64,000 nt of DNA from positions 100,274 through 164,273 of the forward strand of contig NW_003546449.1 of assembly GCF_000090795.2 (NCBI RefSeq). The letters are read 5' to 3'. The notes beneath the pieces were generated by a model that ran no database searches, was not told where the DNA came from, and worked only from the letters and a program-made list of their open reading frames with translations. Position 1 is the stretch's first letter, and each line of letters starts with the position of its first letter. The DNA comes from Amphimedon queenslandica (Eukaryota > Porifera > Demospongiae > Haplosclerida > Niphatidae). Below, one piece after another: positions 38,127-50,300 of this stretch. The position numbers and the translations under genes are program-made.

Positions 38127-39866
38127 TCATGGAACTCTATCATTTTTAGGTTTGCACTTGTAAGATATCAAGAGGAGCTGTTCATCATTCAAAATTGTTG
38201 TGTTATTGAACACTGCATCCATTTCTGGTTGCCTGACAAGATTTTTTTCATCATACAACAGACAATTTCTTTGAAAGTCTTGAAACATGACCAGTACAGA
38301 GGCTTCATTTCTCACTGGAAACCTTTCACGTGTCACACTCAGTGACTCCATTATATCTATGATAAAAATGATGATACTCTATAGTTATTATAATACTGCT
38401 GATAGCTCACCTGCTTCAGTGATAGGAACAAATTCATCTGGATCTAACATTGTTTTAGTATCCATTTCATCCAGCATTAGTTCTCTGCGAGATGATTCTG
38501 CAGTATTTGATTCATCATTACTCTCTAATTTTGGTCTTGCAGTTTCAATTTCAGTTTCACTTTTTGTTATACTTTCAGCTCCTGCAGATGATAAAGCCAC
38601 TTCTTTTGTTCCTTCCAGTTCATCCTTAGCTCTTTTGTCTTTTGTAGTCTCACTATTGGCTGTATCTTGGTCTTCTTTGTCCTCTTCATCATCTATTGCC
38701 ACCTCCTCTTCATCTGGTAATTCTTTATCAATCTCACCAGTAGCTCCTTTGCCATTAGATAATGTGGTTTCTTCACTTAGTGTTGCATATGCAACCCCAC
38801 TATCCTCGTTTTTGTTGCTAGCTACAGTTATTGCCGGTACTACTATTGCCAAACTATGTGACTTTCCACTCTTCTTGACCAATTTATTGTACGTTTGCCA
38901 TCTAGCAATTATATGCAGTAGCCACCCAAGATAAGGCACACAAGGTACATTGGTGGTAGAGAATCGAACCATATCATCCAGTATACCATTAGCATTGCTA
39001 ACAAGGCATAGGATGTCAGATAACTCATCAAATTTTCTGAAAAGCAAAACTTTATTGTCATCATGATAATAAAACTGTTTTTACTTTTTCTGCCTTTTTG
39101 AAAGTCCGTTCCATGTGTCTGTGAGCCTGTGGATGGCTGTGTTTGTTAGGGCTGCTTTAATGGCTGTCATTGCATTGTAGTTATGAAGCCTTTGGAGGTG
39201 TTCCATTAGCTAAAATAATGTATCATAATGAAATTCCCCACATAATCACAGTATGTTCTCTCACTTTGATGTAGTTTGAGAGTATCATGATTCTTGTGCT
39301 AAGTGCCTCCTCTGTCACAATCTCAGTGCAAACAAAATATGCAAACTGATTGAACTGATTAATCATTGCTATGATATTAGGAGACAGCTTTTCCTAAATT
39401 AATGGTGGTAAAATTTACAGTTGGTAAAAAATACAGTTTATGCAATTAGTTGGTTACATTGCAGTTTAGGTCCTACCTAATTAATAATTAATTTAAATAA
39501 CAGATCTACCTTGTCTTTCTTCATCCAGTTTCCATTTTGTAGTTCTAATATACAAATTGATTTCAGCATGTCCGAATCAATTTTAGTCAAGTGCTCGGCA
39601 ACTTGTCTTAAATTGAATTTCCACAGCTTTGTAGGTCCCACAATGCTTTGTTTTCTCCTTACATCCAAGCTACTCTCTGTAGTACTGCCACAAGATCTCC
39701 TCTGTAAGTCTTTTTGATTGCATTGCTCTCCATTATCTACTTCATTGTCTTTGACACTAACAGGTTCTTCTTTACTACTGCTATTACAGCAAGAACAACA
39801 AGGAATCACTTTCAGAAACTTTGACATTTTTTTTCGAATGACAGCGCGTGTTGCCTTGGTTACCAC
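38127..39866 (-). CDS. Small RasGEF (CDC25-homology) protein with N-terminal cysteine cluster
   Basis: Predicted Ras-family guanine-nucleotide exchange factor at membranes. Five minus-strand exons (39510-39866, 39265-39393, 39085-39209, 38411-39036, 38127-38356) join to 488 aa. The catalytic fold is visible as LRQVAEHLTKIDSDMLKSI, FAYFVCTEIVTEEAL, RLHNYNAMTAIKAALTNTAI-type helices, HRLTDTWNGLSKRQK and NVPCVPYLGWLL. No RasGEF-N (REM) domain is seen upstream. The N-terminus has CCSCC about 22 residues in, a plausible palmitoylation site. After the catalytic domain lies an acidic Glu/Asp/Ser/Thr-rich region (about 38411-38800) and a 77-residue tail with no match known to me. Start could be 39866 or the methionine at 39824; the first is taken because it is more upstream. 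Convergent with SBF, 256 bp apart. Confidence 0.82.
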
Positions 39867-40159
39867 GAAGCTTGCGTAATGTAAATCTCTAAAATCAAAA
39901 GTAAATTATTTAATTTAATGCTAAAATTCAACATTAAAAGATGGTCTACAACACACATCTTTCTAAACATATCTAATTGATTTTTCATTGAAATTATACT
40001 ATAAATTATAATACAAGGCATCAACAAAATAAACAACCTCTATCATGATAAAAAAATTAATAATGAAAATGATGGTAATAATAATAATAATAATCAAAAT
40101 AACTAAATTCTAATTTTGTTTCTACAGCAACACACACTGCGGCATTAGAGAGATTTCTG

Positions 40160-43100
40160 TCACGTTGAAGCAACCGAGGAAGAGAGAGAATGATGTGGAG
40201 AGCTGGCAGCTTCATAATCATCTCCTTCATCTTCATCTTCATCTTCCTCATCTTCCTCATCTTCACTGAGGTTCGGAGGCTCACTAGGTGGAAGACTAAG
40301 AGGTCTGGGAAACTTGTCAGTCTGAAAGAAGAGAGAGAGAGAGAGAGAGGAAAGATTATGTAACATGTGCTTAAAATTATGACCACTTTTTATTAAATAC
40401 ATGTAGGTGATAGTAGACATGCACAATCATTGCAGTGTCCCCAAAATGGTTGGAGATAATTCTTTACTTATTACTTATGCATGAAATAGGAAATGGTTCT
40501 ATTTCATGCAACATGTTGCAAGCTCCATTGACTCCTGTATAAAATGTGTTGCATGTAACAAGTTGTTTGTAACAAATGTTGCAATGTTGCATAGTGTATG
40601 TTGGGTTTTAGGTTGTGTATCCACTCATTTCTTACATGGACGGGAGTTGCAGCTCCAGATCTCTTAAAGTAGTCTGGATGGACAGCCTTTAGTGCCATCT
40701 TCCTGGCCATGCGATAATACTTTCCAAGCTGCTCCCAATCGAGGAGCTCACTCAGTCTCTCAGTCCTGTTCCTCTGTATGATACGCTGTCTCCTTGACTG
40801 GGAACAGAATTCAAACAAATACTAAAAAGGACAAATAAAAAATAGTTTTATATGCAAACCCTATTAAAAAATTTGTGGTGTCAAAATTTTTTTCTTTAAT
40901 AATCATACCTGAGACAATTGTTGGACTGACTCCTCCACATTCTTAAACCTTCTATCAATAATGTACAGTCCGTAGGCTGGAGGATCAGTTACATTCTCTG
41001 ATATAAAGCAACCAAAGCCAGAGAGATTAGTAGTAACAGAAGGAATGCCCATTACAGTGCACTCAGCTATTAGATGGAGAGAGGGAGGATGAATAATAGA
41101 ATTTTAACATCTGTGACAGTAATTATGGTGTTCATTAATGTATGGCTTGCTCATGAACATACTTACACAAAATACCACAAATAACAAGCAGTCAATATAT
41201 CACGTTTCATTGTTGCGAATAATTAACTGCATGCATGTACATGTACCTGGGGTGTATCCCCACGGCTCATAATATGACGGGAACACTCCCAAATGACAGC
41301 CTCTGACAAACTCCTCATAATCCATCTTGAATAAAGGATTAGTTGATGAAAGGAACTCGGGATGAAATATTACCTGAAACAAAAAAACTATATCAAAAAC
41401 GATAAAAGTGAAGTTTTCCAAATCATTGAACAACACATAATGCAGCATGCACACAAAAACTTTAGTGATAAAAATTTCAATGATAAAGCCTTCCAAGTGC
41501 ATTACCACATATTAATTACCATTTACACTTCAGCAGATCATAGTGATAAGCAAACCCATACAAAAGCAAGGGAAGCTCAACAAGAAAATAATTAGCAAGC
41601 AAGTGCATAGTAACTGCACTGCAGCCTCGTAACACTGTAACACTGCCAGCTATAAACTGCATTAATATGCATAGCAATACTGCAAGCTTTGTGTAGTATA
41701 TGTGCCAGGTTTACGTCATTAAGCACGTTTTTTGATTAACAAATTTGGCATGAGGAGACTATAGTCATGACAACATAGATATAACGTCATTATAATTTAT
41801 AATCTATGATGACAACAACCATAAATCAACAAGGAGGGCCTTATAAAGAGTGAGTGCATGCTAGCATACTGCTGTTAGAAGCTGCAGAGAAAAAGATAAT
41901 GAATACTATCAGTGTGCAAGTTAATGGAGCTAGTCTTTACTGTACTATAAGAGGGAATGGACCCCATCCTGTACTCCTCATTCCTGGGGCAGCAGCACCA
42001 AGCCACTGGTCATTCTCCTCACAGTTGGAGCACTTAGGTAGAACTGGGAGTCAATTCACAGCCATTGCCTATGATCCAAGAGGATATGGATACTCACACA
42101 AGGCACCTAGGACCTTCTCTGTTGCAGTACCAGAGCATCATCTAAAGACTGATGCAAGAGATGCACATGAGCTAATGATATCACTGGGATACAGCAAGTA
42201 TTCAGTCCTTGGTTGGTGTGATGGAGGGATAACAGCTATTCATATTGCTGCTCTCTTCCCTGAAGCAGTCAACGGGATCATACTCTGGGGCAGCAAGGGA
42301 TACCTCGACAAATCTGATATCGAAAAGGTAGAGAGTATCAGAGACGTTAGAAAATTCAATCCAAAGTTCAAGAAAGCTTTTGAAGAAGTCTACGGTAGCG
42401 AGGCAGCATTACAAGGATTGTGGGATAAGTATACTGACTCGGTTTCTGCTACTTATTATTATCATGCTCGAGAGAACAGCGGGGAATGGTGCGATGAGGA
42501 AATGAAGAAAGTGAGCTGCAAAGCACTGATATTTCATGGAGCAAAGGACAGCTTCACTGCACTGTCTCATGCTAGATACATCAATGAGTGCATTGAAGAC
42601 AGCGAACTCTGCATAATCCAAGAAGGGAAGCATCAACTACCAGACTCCTTACAAATAAACTCTATCATTGAGAAATTCTTTAATGAATGCTAAAGATACT
42701 TCCTTCACATATTTTTTATACCAGGCATGCACATACTGATGTACTTATAATTTTACTGCACTTTCAGCATTTAATGCAATTTCTGCATTTACTGTACTTT
42801 CAACATTTCGTGTTTATTGTACATTTTATACAAAAGAATTGTTGAATTTGAAGCTAAAAGTATATAAAATTTATATTATATCAAAAATAATTATTTATGT
42901 AAAATACTTACCTTCACCCTGTCCTCTCTTCTATTGAATAATTGTATTCGTCTGATGTGAGAGAGAACAGGGTCAGAGTCACTGTTGAGGACATTGTGAG
43001 TCACAACTGGTGGTAAGTCTGTCCTCTGGGCAGAGAACATGCTTCTCTTCAATTTTATGATATCTTCTTTCTCAAGAAAAGTTTGAGGGTCAGGAAGATG

Positions 43101-46100
43101 TCCTCTAAAATACAAAGTTATTACTAGTTGATAAATTTTGGTTTTCATACCTCAATGTGCTCTCATAAATCTTCTTGCCTATTTGAGCTTGGATTGAATC
43201 AACAGTTTCTCTGCAATATTGAATCACACTAAAAATCCTTCGTTTCTCTTTCTTTCTACCTCAGTTGTTTTGTGATAGCTTGTCCTTTCAAAGAAGCAAC
43301 GTTAAAGCTGTTTGTTGGAGCAGGAAATATGAAGAAGGCAACAACAGTGATATCACTATTGCACACCTATGGAAAGGAGTAAATGTGGCAGGGTACAGGT
43401 AATTAGGTATACTTTTAAATAATGATTGAGTCTAGCTAGTGATTCTAGAAAGAGATCAGCTCCTTTGTTACTGAATTCATACCTACAATGAATGTATAAT
43501 ACACTTTATACACAAAGTGCGTGGCAAGAGAATTTATACACATAGTGCATGGCAAAATAATATGAGTGAAGGAAATGGAATTTTTAAAAGTGCTCGTTAT
43601 TTTAGAATTTTTGCTCAGATTCACCTCAAACTTTCTACAAAGGATAAGGACATCAATATGTATCAAAAAATGTGATAAAAACTTAGGGTGATTTCGGAGC
43701 CATTTTTTGGAAAAAACTATGGGCTATAGCCTTGGGTACTTTTCAAAATTTTGGTGTTTTCTCAAAATGGCCATAACTTGAAAAATTGAAGTCGGAATCA
43801 GCTCAAACTTTCTACACAGCATAAGGGCATCAATATGTATTGGAAAATGTAATAAAAATTTGGGGTGATTTTGGAGCCATTTTTTGAAAAAAACCATGGG
43901 CTATAGCCTTGGGTATTTTTCAATATTGTAGCGTTTTCTTAAAATGGCTGTAACTTGAAAAATTGAAGTCAGAATCAGCTCAGACTTTCTACACAGCATA
44001 AGGGCATCAATATGTATCGGAAAATGTAATAAAAATTTGGGGTGATTTTGCAGCCATTTTTTGAAAAAAACCATGGGCTATAGCTTTGGGTATTTTCAGA
44101 ATTTTGACATTTTCTTAAAATGGCCGTAACTTAAAAAATCGAAGTCAGAATTAGCTCAAACTTTCTACACAGCATAAGGGCATCAATATGTATCGGAAAA
44201 TGTAATAAAAATTTGGGGTGATTTTGGAGCCATTTTTTGAAAAAAACCATGGGCTATAGCCTTGGGTATTTTCAGAATTTTGACATTTTCTTAAAATGGC
44301 CGTAACTTAAAAAATCGAAGTCGGAATTAGCTCAAACTTTCTACACAGCATAAAGGTATCAATATGTATCGGAAAATGTAATAAAAATTTGGGGTGATTT
44401 CGGAGCCATTTTTTGAAAAAAACCATGGGCTATAGCCTTGGGTATTTTCAGAATTTTGACATTTTCTTAAAATGGCTGTAACTTGAAAAATTGAAGTCGG
44501 AATGGGCTTAAACTTTCTACACAGCATAAGGACATCAATATGTATCAAAAAATGTGATAAAAACTTGGGGTGATTTCGGAGCCATTTTTTGGAAAAACCA
44601 TGGGCCATGTTTTTTTTCAAAATTTGCTCGTTTTAAAAGTGTTCATAACTTCAGAATTTGACCTTGAAATTGGCTTAAACTTTTTACACAGCATAAGGAC
44701 ATCAATATGTATCAGAATAAATGACTATTGTTTTCAGTCAAAACTTGTCTTAAAATGATTCTATAAAGTTGAATTTTTGGACTCATTCACTCACTCAAGC
44801 TCCATCAATCTCAATTCCTTACCTGCCAGCTATAAAAAAATACAAAGTCTTGTCAAGATCAAAATCATAATGGCTACAATAAAAAAGAAGAAGTACAAAT
44901 GACACTATACACTAACAACTGGTGCTCACTGACCCATGGAAATGACCTCTCACAAAATCATGAATCTTCTCTTTAGACTGAGCATGAAGATTCTGAAACT
45001 CATGCATTGCACTACAAGGAAAGAGAGAGAAAACATTATACATAGACAGTAGAAGCAATACAGCATAGCCCAATGTACAATATATACTATTACAGTTTAC
45101 CTGAACTTAATGACATTTAAACCATTAGGAAGAACAACATCTGTAATGAAAAAATCATGCAGTGATTGAGAGATGAGAGATGAAGAAAGAGTACATATAC
45201 ATGAATTGATTAAAGATGTACATGACTAGCTGACCCGGCTTCCTCTTTAGCAAATGTTCAGCTTCTTCTGCAGTGATCTTTGAGACTGTAGAAAACGTGT
45301 GACATATAGTAGCAGCTGCCCTCTCCAAACAATATCTGTGATATATCTGCCTATCACCAGCTTCCTAACAACAACAACAACAACAACAACAACAATAATA
45401 ATAACTTGTTAATGGTTTAATGCTATGGGTCATCAATCTTACCTTGTCAACATTAAACTAAAAAAAGACAAAGTAGAAAAGAAAGAGAGAGGGAAAAGAA
45501 AGAAAGAGAGATGAAGGGAATAGAGAAAGTAAAAATGGCATTACATGTACATGCAAACTCACAAAAGGTAGATTATTATAAAAGTCTGCTTTCCCTGCAC
45601 AAAGGTATCTACCCAACAGAGTAGCGTGTGTTGTGAATATGGTTGCCACTGGGATCTTCTTTAACCTGAGCATCAGGAGGCCAATACCTGACATCCACTC
45701 GTGAAACTGAGCAACAACCAGCGGAGAGGGACCAGGGATACGCCTAACAAACTAACGGAGAAAGATAAAGAAGAGGATAAATGAAAAGGAGATACTTATT
45801 TTGGTTCTCTTACTTCAGATATGAACCAAAATGTTAAGAAGCCAAAGACGACAGCGTCTTGTGACTCTCCATCATTATCAGGGATACCTAGTATAAAACA
45901 GTTAGGATGCTTCATGATACAAGCAGGCAGTGTAACATGAATAACAATACATGTATGTACATGTGGTATAATATCATAATGGGATGGCACTCATACATAA
46001 TCTCATGAATGATGAATATACATGCATACACTTCCTGGAGGCTGGAGTGCCAACAAAGATAATGATACCCCAAAAATCATGTCAGGATTATCAATCAGAG

Positions 46101-47112
46101 AGCACAACGTTGCTGGGTATAGTAGGCAAGTTAACATTAAAATCAGGGCTCCCATTAAAAAAAATTTCTAAAAATACACCCTGCCAAGTTACTTGTAGCA
46201 AGACATTAGATTATAACAGCAAACATTCATCATTAAAATAACAAAGAAAATAATGAGTGCATATTATGCAATATGCTGTATGTACCAATGTGACAGAGAT
46301 CCCATATCTCCTGCTTCCACTGACTCAGACGCCAGTACGAGGAACCCAAATCAAATAATATCACCTGAAATGAGACGAAGTTTGAGATGTGCTTTAATTA
46401 GAATGAGAATTACCTTCGGGTAACCTTCAATGAGCCAGCGACCATAGACAACCTAAAAATTAATATTATAATTAAAATAATCATAATAATCATAATAATA
46501 ATTATTATTATCACTGTTAGATCTAGAGGGAGTTTGGTCTCCCATATTTGGTCAAGATCTCCTAAAATATCTCACTTTTAGCTTTTTTAGTCCCTCATAT
46601 TTAGCCTATGCCTTCTATTTTAGCTAAATTAGGCTCTCAAATTTAACTTCAAAATCTAACAATGATTATTAATTTATCATGTACAATAATGCTGATCAAA
46701 TACCCCCTCTCAGGTGCAAATTGATTCTCATTAGAGCTACTAATAGCGTACCTTGACTCCTTCCTTCTTCATGGACTCAACGACTTCTTTAGTGACAGAG
46801 AGCTCAGGCTCCATCACCTCTACTTCTAGCTTAACGGTTGGCTCATGGTAGGGTCCTATCATGCAATACTGGTCTCCTAACTCGGCAGTAGTGACTGGGG
46901 CTTTACTCCTAATCACAGTGTGAATACCACCAACTAGGGAAGGATGAAAATGAACGAGGGGCACAAGAAAGAACAATAATTGTTGAAATCAAGGCTGACT
47001 GACCTTTGTGAGCAACTTCCCAGGCTATTTCAAAGCTGAAACGAAAAGGCTCGGCTACTACTTTGTCTTCTGAGAGGGAATGGTCTTCCAGACTCAATTT
47101 GGAGAGCTCCAT
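40160..47112 (-). CDS. GYS1: Glycogen synthase
   Basis: Transfers glucose from UDP-glucose to glycogen in the cytoplasm. Nineteen minus-strand exons (first 47004-47112, last 40160-40321) sum to 682 aa with no frame error. Landmarks: AWEVAHK then [12 protein letters not shown] at the N-terminus, [64 protein letters not shown] and [19 protein letters not shown] at the catalytic C-lobe, and [16 protein letters not shown], the arginine cluster that binds glucose-6-phosphate in animal enzymes. The C-terminus [20 protein letters not shown] keeps a GSK3/CK2-type phosphosite arrangement, implying hormonal or stress regulation. ATG 47112 is used because the longer frame upstream starts only with GTG. 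One exon (45443-45457) is only 15 bp. Introns contain an antisense gene and a repeat array. The single-copy sponge enzyme should match GYS1 and GYS2 equally. Confidence 0.95.
41899..42693 (+). CDS. Intronless alpha/beta-hydrolase, BPHL (valacyclovir hydrolase)-like, nested in a glycogen synthase intron
   Basis: Single-exon 264-aa hydrolase on the strand opposite its host gene, in the intron between 41374 and 42911. It follows BPHL closely: [30 protein letters not shown] (oxyanion region), [40 protein letters not shown] and [12 protein letters not shown]. The nucleophile elbow is GWCDGG, so Cys107 (TGT at 42217) stands where BPHL has serine; Asp217 and His245 complete a potential triad. The frame is open to 41854 but only through a GTG, so MNTISVQ at 41899 is the start; TTATAAA lies about 60 bp upstream. 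Lack of introns in an intron-rich genome suggests a retrogene or horizontal origin. The Cys change could alter reaction type, as in dienelactone hydrolases. Confidence 0.88.
   Translation: MNTISVQVNGASLYCTIRGNGPHPVLLIPGAAAPSHWSFSSQLEHLGRTGSQFTAIAYDPRGYGYSHKAPRTFSVAVPEHHLKTDARDAHELMISLGYSKYSVLGWCDGGITAIHIAALFPEAVNGIILWGSKGYLDKSDIEKVESIRDVRKFNPKFKKAFEEVYGSEAALQGLWDKYTDSVSATYYYHARENSGEWCDEEMKKVSCKALIFHGAKDSFTALSHARYINECIEDSELCIIQEGKHQLPDSLQINSIIEKFFNEC
43600..44725 (+). repeat. Palindromic tandem-repeat array, family A (glycogen synthase intron)
   Basis: Largest array in the window: about six units with a period of ~176 bp (CTACACAGCATAAGG at about 43812, 43989, 44166, 44341, 44517, 44692). The middle units are very similar to each other, suggesting recent amplification or homogenisation. 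Plus orientation, hence reverse relative to the minus-strand host gene. Each unit has AAACCATGGGCTATAGCC and CTTAAAATGGCCGTAACTT. Confidence 0.88.
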
Positions 47113-47398
47113 CTCTGCTGTAGTCTCTCTGCAGCTCAGAGATGAGATTGGGGAGGGCTGCAAAGTTCGCGAGCTCGTGCTGGATAAACCACGCCTTAAA
47201 CTGTTAAACCCCACCCAACACCGCCTATTCTTGGATTTTTAAAACCCTTTAAAAATACGGAAATCAAACGGAGTATAAACGAGGTTCGTACACGTGCCCT
47301 TGTAATAGATCTAACTGCAGCTTAGCTTGCATCAGAACATAAAAACTGCTACGAGTATTAACTGACTCAACAGTACAGCATTCCTTATTCTCTGCAAG
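47113..47398. promoter_or_regulatory. Head-to-head intergenic region, glycogen synthase / cysteine protease
   Basis: 286 bp between divergent ATGs. The half near glycogen synthase is GC-richer than the surroundings. No clear TATA box is seen. A shared regulatory region is inferred from layout. Confidence 0.5.
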
Positions 47399-50300
47399 AT
47401 GCAGCTAATGATAGTTCTTCTCTTGTTCGCTGCTGGAGCTCTAGCAGCTGATCCGCATACACTCCAGTGGCCAGATACTTACACCATTTCCGGGACCATA
47501 TCTCTCCCTTATGCTGAAATAACGGAGCCTTTTCAAGCTATAATGGACATTGGAGCCAAGATGGGACGCATGAACATTAATAATGGTGAGGGAAATGCTG
47601 GGAAAATGAGAGGCCATTTTTGTTTGTTTATGTGCATGTGCTAATCATTTCTAGAAAACCACAGCAGGCACAGCTCCTAATTTTTCATATCTTTTTTAAA
47701 ATACCTATTATATCTTCTTTTAGGTGAAGTTACATTGATTTACAGAGGTGATGACGGTGATTATGGCACTCTATACAAGACAGTCCCAGTCACTATGAAT
47801 GATACCTACAATGTCATGACATGCTATGCACTAGCTGGTAGCAGTGACCAACCAGTATTACCTCAAACTGTACTACCAGATCCAACTCTCTACAAGGTTA
47901 TTACGTATTTACTATAATGGGTTGAGGCTTGGCTGTTAAAAGTACAATTACTATTTCTATAGTACTAGAAGCTGTATGATTACTTTAGATGCAATTTAGT
48001 GTTGTTTAGTTAACTGCAGCATAATGTATTGAAAAAGTCCCAAACTTAACAGCAACTAAGTAAAAGTAACAATGCTTACTAACTTTTACTGATTGCTTTT
48101 AAGATGTACTGTATAAGTTATTTTTAAGGGAATTATAAACTGATTGTATTACTAGAAATTGCTGTGCATAACTTAAAACTGTAGATGCAGCAAATTTAGT
48201 GTTTCAAAGTTAATTGCAACTAAAATCCCCTAACTTTAAATAACTAAAAATGCTTAAAAACTAACTAAAAGTAATGCTTTCCTAACAATCCTACTTAAAA
48301 GAGCATTTAATACTTTACTAATTGAAATTATTCCTAGGAATTACCTAAGTCACTAAAACTATATTGACAAATGCAACACTAGATTTTGTCAATCTGACAT
48401 TTAACATGTACATGTACACATGTTTAATTTCCTATTGCAATCAATTGCTCATGTACATGTAGTGATTATTTTTATTCATTTTATTTTCTCATTGGTAGTA
48501 TGTGGCTGACATGAAATACGCAGATCAAGACTCCATGCTCTACATATCCAGTTTTACTGAGAACACAAAAAACAACAACTACACACTGATCGTCACCACA
48601 GATATGAAGCCTCTGATTCTCTCCTTCCTTGGGTTTGATCGTCTTTTTGGCTCTCATTACGACGAGTATGTTGTAACTTATGACAACGTGAGCTTTGATA
48701 AACCTGATGCAAGCAATTTCATAGTAGCTTCAAGTACGTGAAATAAATACATGCACACTTGCCATGTATTCCCTTCTCTACTCTCTATCCTTTTATCTTT
48801 GAAATATTTTTTTCTTTTATTGCTTTCGCTTCTTTCTATTAGAAGATAGTTGTAAAACCAGTTTCCCTGGCCCCGGAAGGACTCATCCTATGACTGAGAG
48901 CATATTCCACGAGCTGATGGGCCCTGGGTCTTTCGAGGAGAGGACCCAACACGTCCAGGATGCCTTTGAGTCTTTCAAGTCTCGTTACGGAAAGTCTTAC
49001 GAGAGTCACGTTCACGAGGCTGAGAGAAAACATCACTTCCATCACAACTACAGGTAAAAGAAGTCATACTAGAAAGATTTTTTTTTTCGTAGAATTATCT
49101 AATTTGATTTTTGTTTTTAATAGGTTTGTAAAGGCAATGGGCAATAAGAGGTCTAGCTTTACAGTAGAGCTAAACCACCTGGCTGATCTAAGTGATGCTG
49201 AGATGAAGAGGATGAGAGGTTACAAGAACAGTGGAATCAACTCAGAGTTTGTGTATACTTCTTCAGTCTCCGCTAATGACATACCCGACTATGTTAACTG
49301 GTGGCTTAAAGGTAATTGTAGCTTATATTGTATGTATTTTAATGCTTGTATGTGTGTGGAATAGGTGCTGTCACTCCTGTTAAAGATCAAGCTATATGTG
49401 GCAGCTGCTGGAGCTTTGGTACAACTGGCACACTAGAAGGATCATTATTTATAAAGGCAAGAAACGAAAAGAGAGAGAGAGAGGAGAGAAGAAATAAAAG
49501 GGTTTATGTAGCTGGGAGAAAGAAAAGACAAAGGGAAAGAGAGGCGTGTGTTATCATAAGTAGTTGCTACAGGTGTCACATGATTAATTTTTTTATTATT
49601 TTAATTCTTGTATAGCCTCAAAATTACTGACCACCGCAAATCAATAATAATCTTTTCTTTGCTCAAATGCTTCGTTTGTGTAGAGAAAAGATTATTATTG
49701 TGAATACTTTGTCTAGAGAAAAGATTGTTATTGTAAACTAGAATTAAAAGATGCACTTTTCACTTTCTAATTTTTCCCTCTTTTTTAGACTGGTAACCTT
49801 GTTGCTCTAAGTGAGCAAGCATTTGTAGATTGCTCCTGGGGCCAGGGTAACAATGGCTGTGATGGAGGAGAGTCAGAGAGAGCTTTCGAGTGGCTCCTAC
49901 TTGGAAGATGTCTACCAACAGAAGCTACTTACCCATACATGATGCAGGTCTCTGTACATGTACTGGTTTTATATTACAGTCTGTAGATATATTGCCAAAT
50001 ATTGTAGAACATTTGGCAACCATCTAGCGATTAATTTTGTGTTAATTTGATTTTTTTAAATTCCCACCTCCCAAATGTATTGTTTTGCCAATAAAGTGTC
50101 CTTGTGTTTCTCCATAATTCATTTACCTTGTTATTATTTTCTACCCTTTCAGGACTCCACCTGTAAAGATAAAACGGCTACCTGTGGAGTCAGGATCAGT
50201 AAATATTACAACGTCATGTCCACTAACGTGACTGATCTTAAAGTCAAGATATTTGAAAGAGGTCCCATCAGCATTGCCATCGATGCCAGCCATCGCTCCT

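Noticed and set aside
38287-38934. 215-codon plus-strand Ser-rich open frame
   Set aside because: It is the antisense of the acidic Glu/Asp/Ser-rich RasGEF exon; composition (poly-Ser, Leu, Val) is what the complement of GAA/GAT-rich codons gives, and the minus-strand exon has conserved RasGEF sequence and correct splice phases.
41854-41898. N-terminal extension of the nested hydrolase
   Set aside because: The upstream frame starts only with GTG; the ATG at 41899 matches the family N-terminus.
46510-46680. Possible small inverted-repeat element (GTTAGAT ... ATCTAAC) in a GYS intron
   Set aside because: Only about 7-8 bp of the ends pair and no target duplication is seen; too weak to call.
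47113-47214. Longer glycogen synthase N-terminus
   Set aside because: It would start with GTG; ATG 47112 gives the expected family length.
47950-48340. Degenerate tandem duplication in a protease intron
   Set aside because: Two stretches share TAACTAAAA-like words, but alignment by eye is too loose to claim a repeat.
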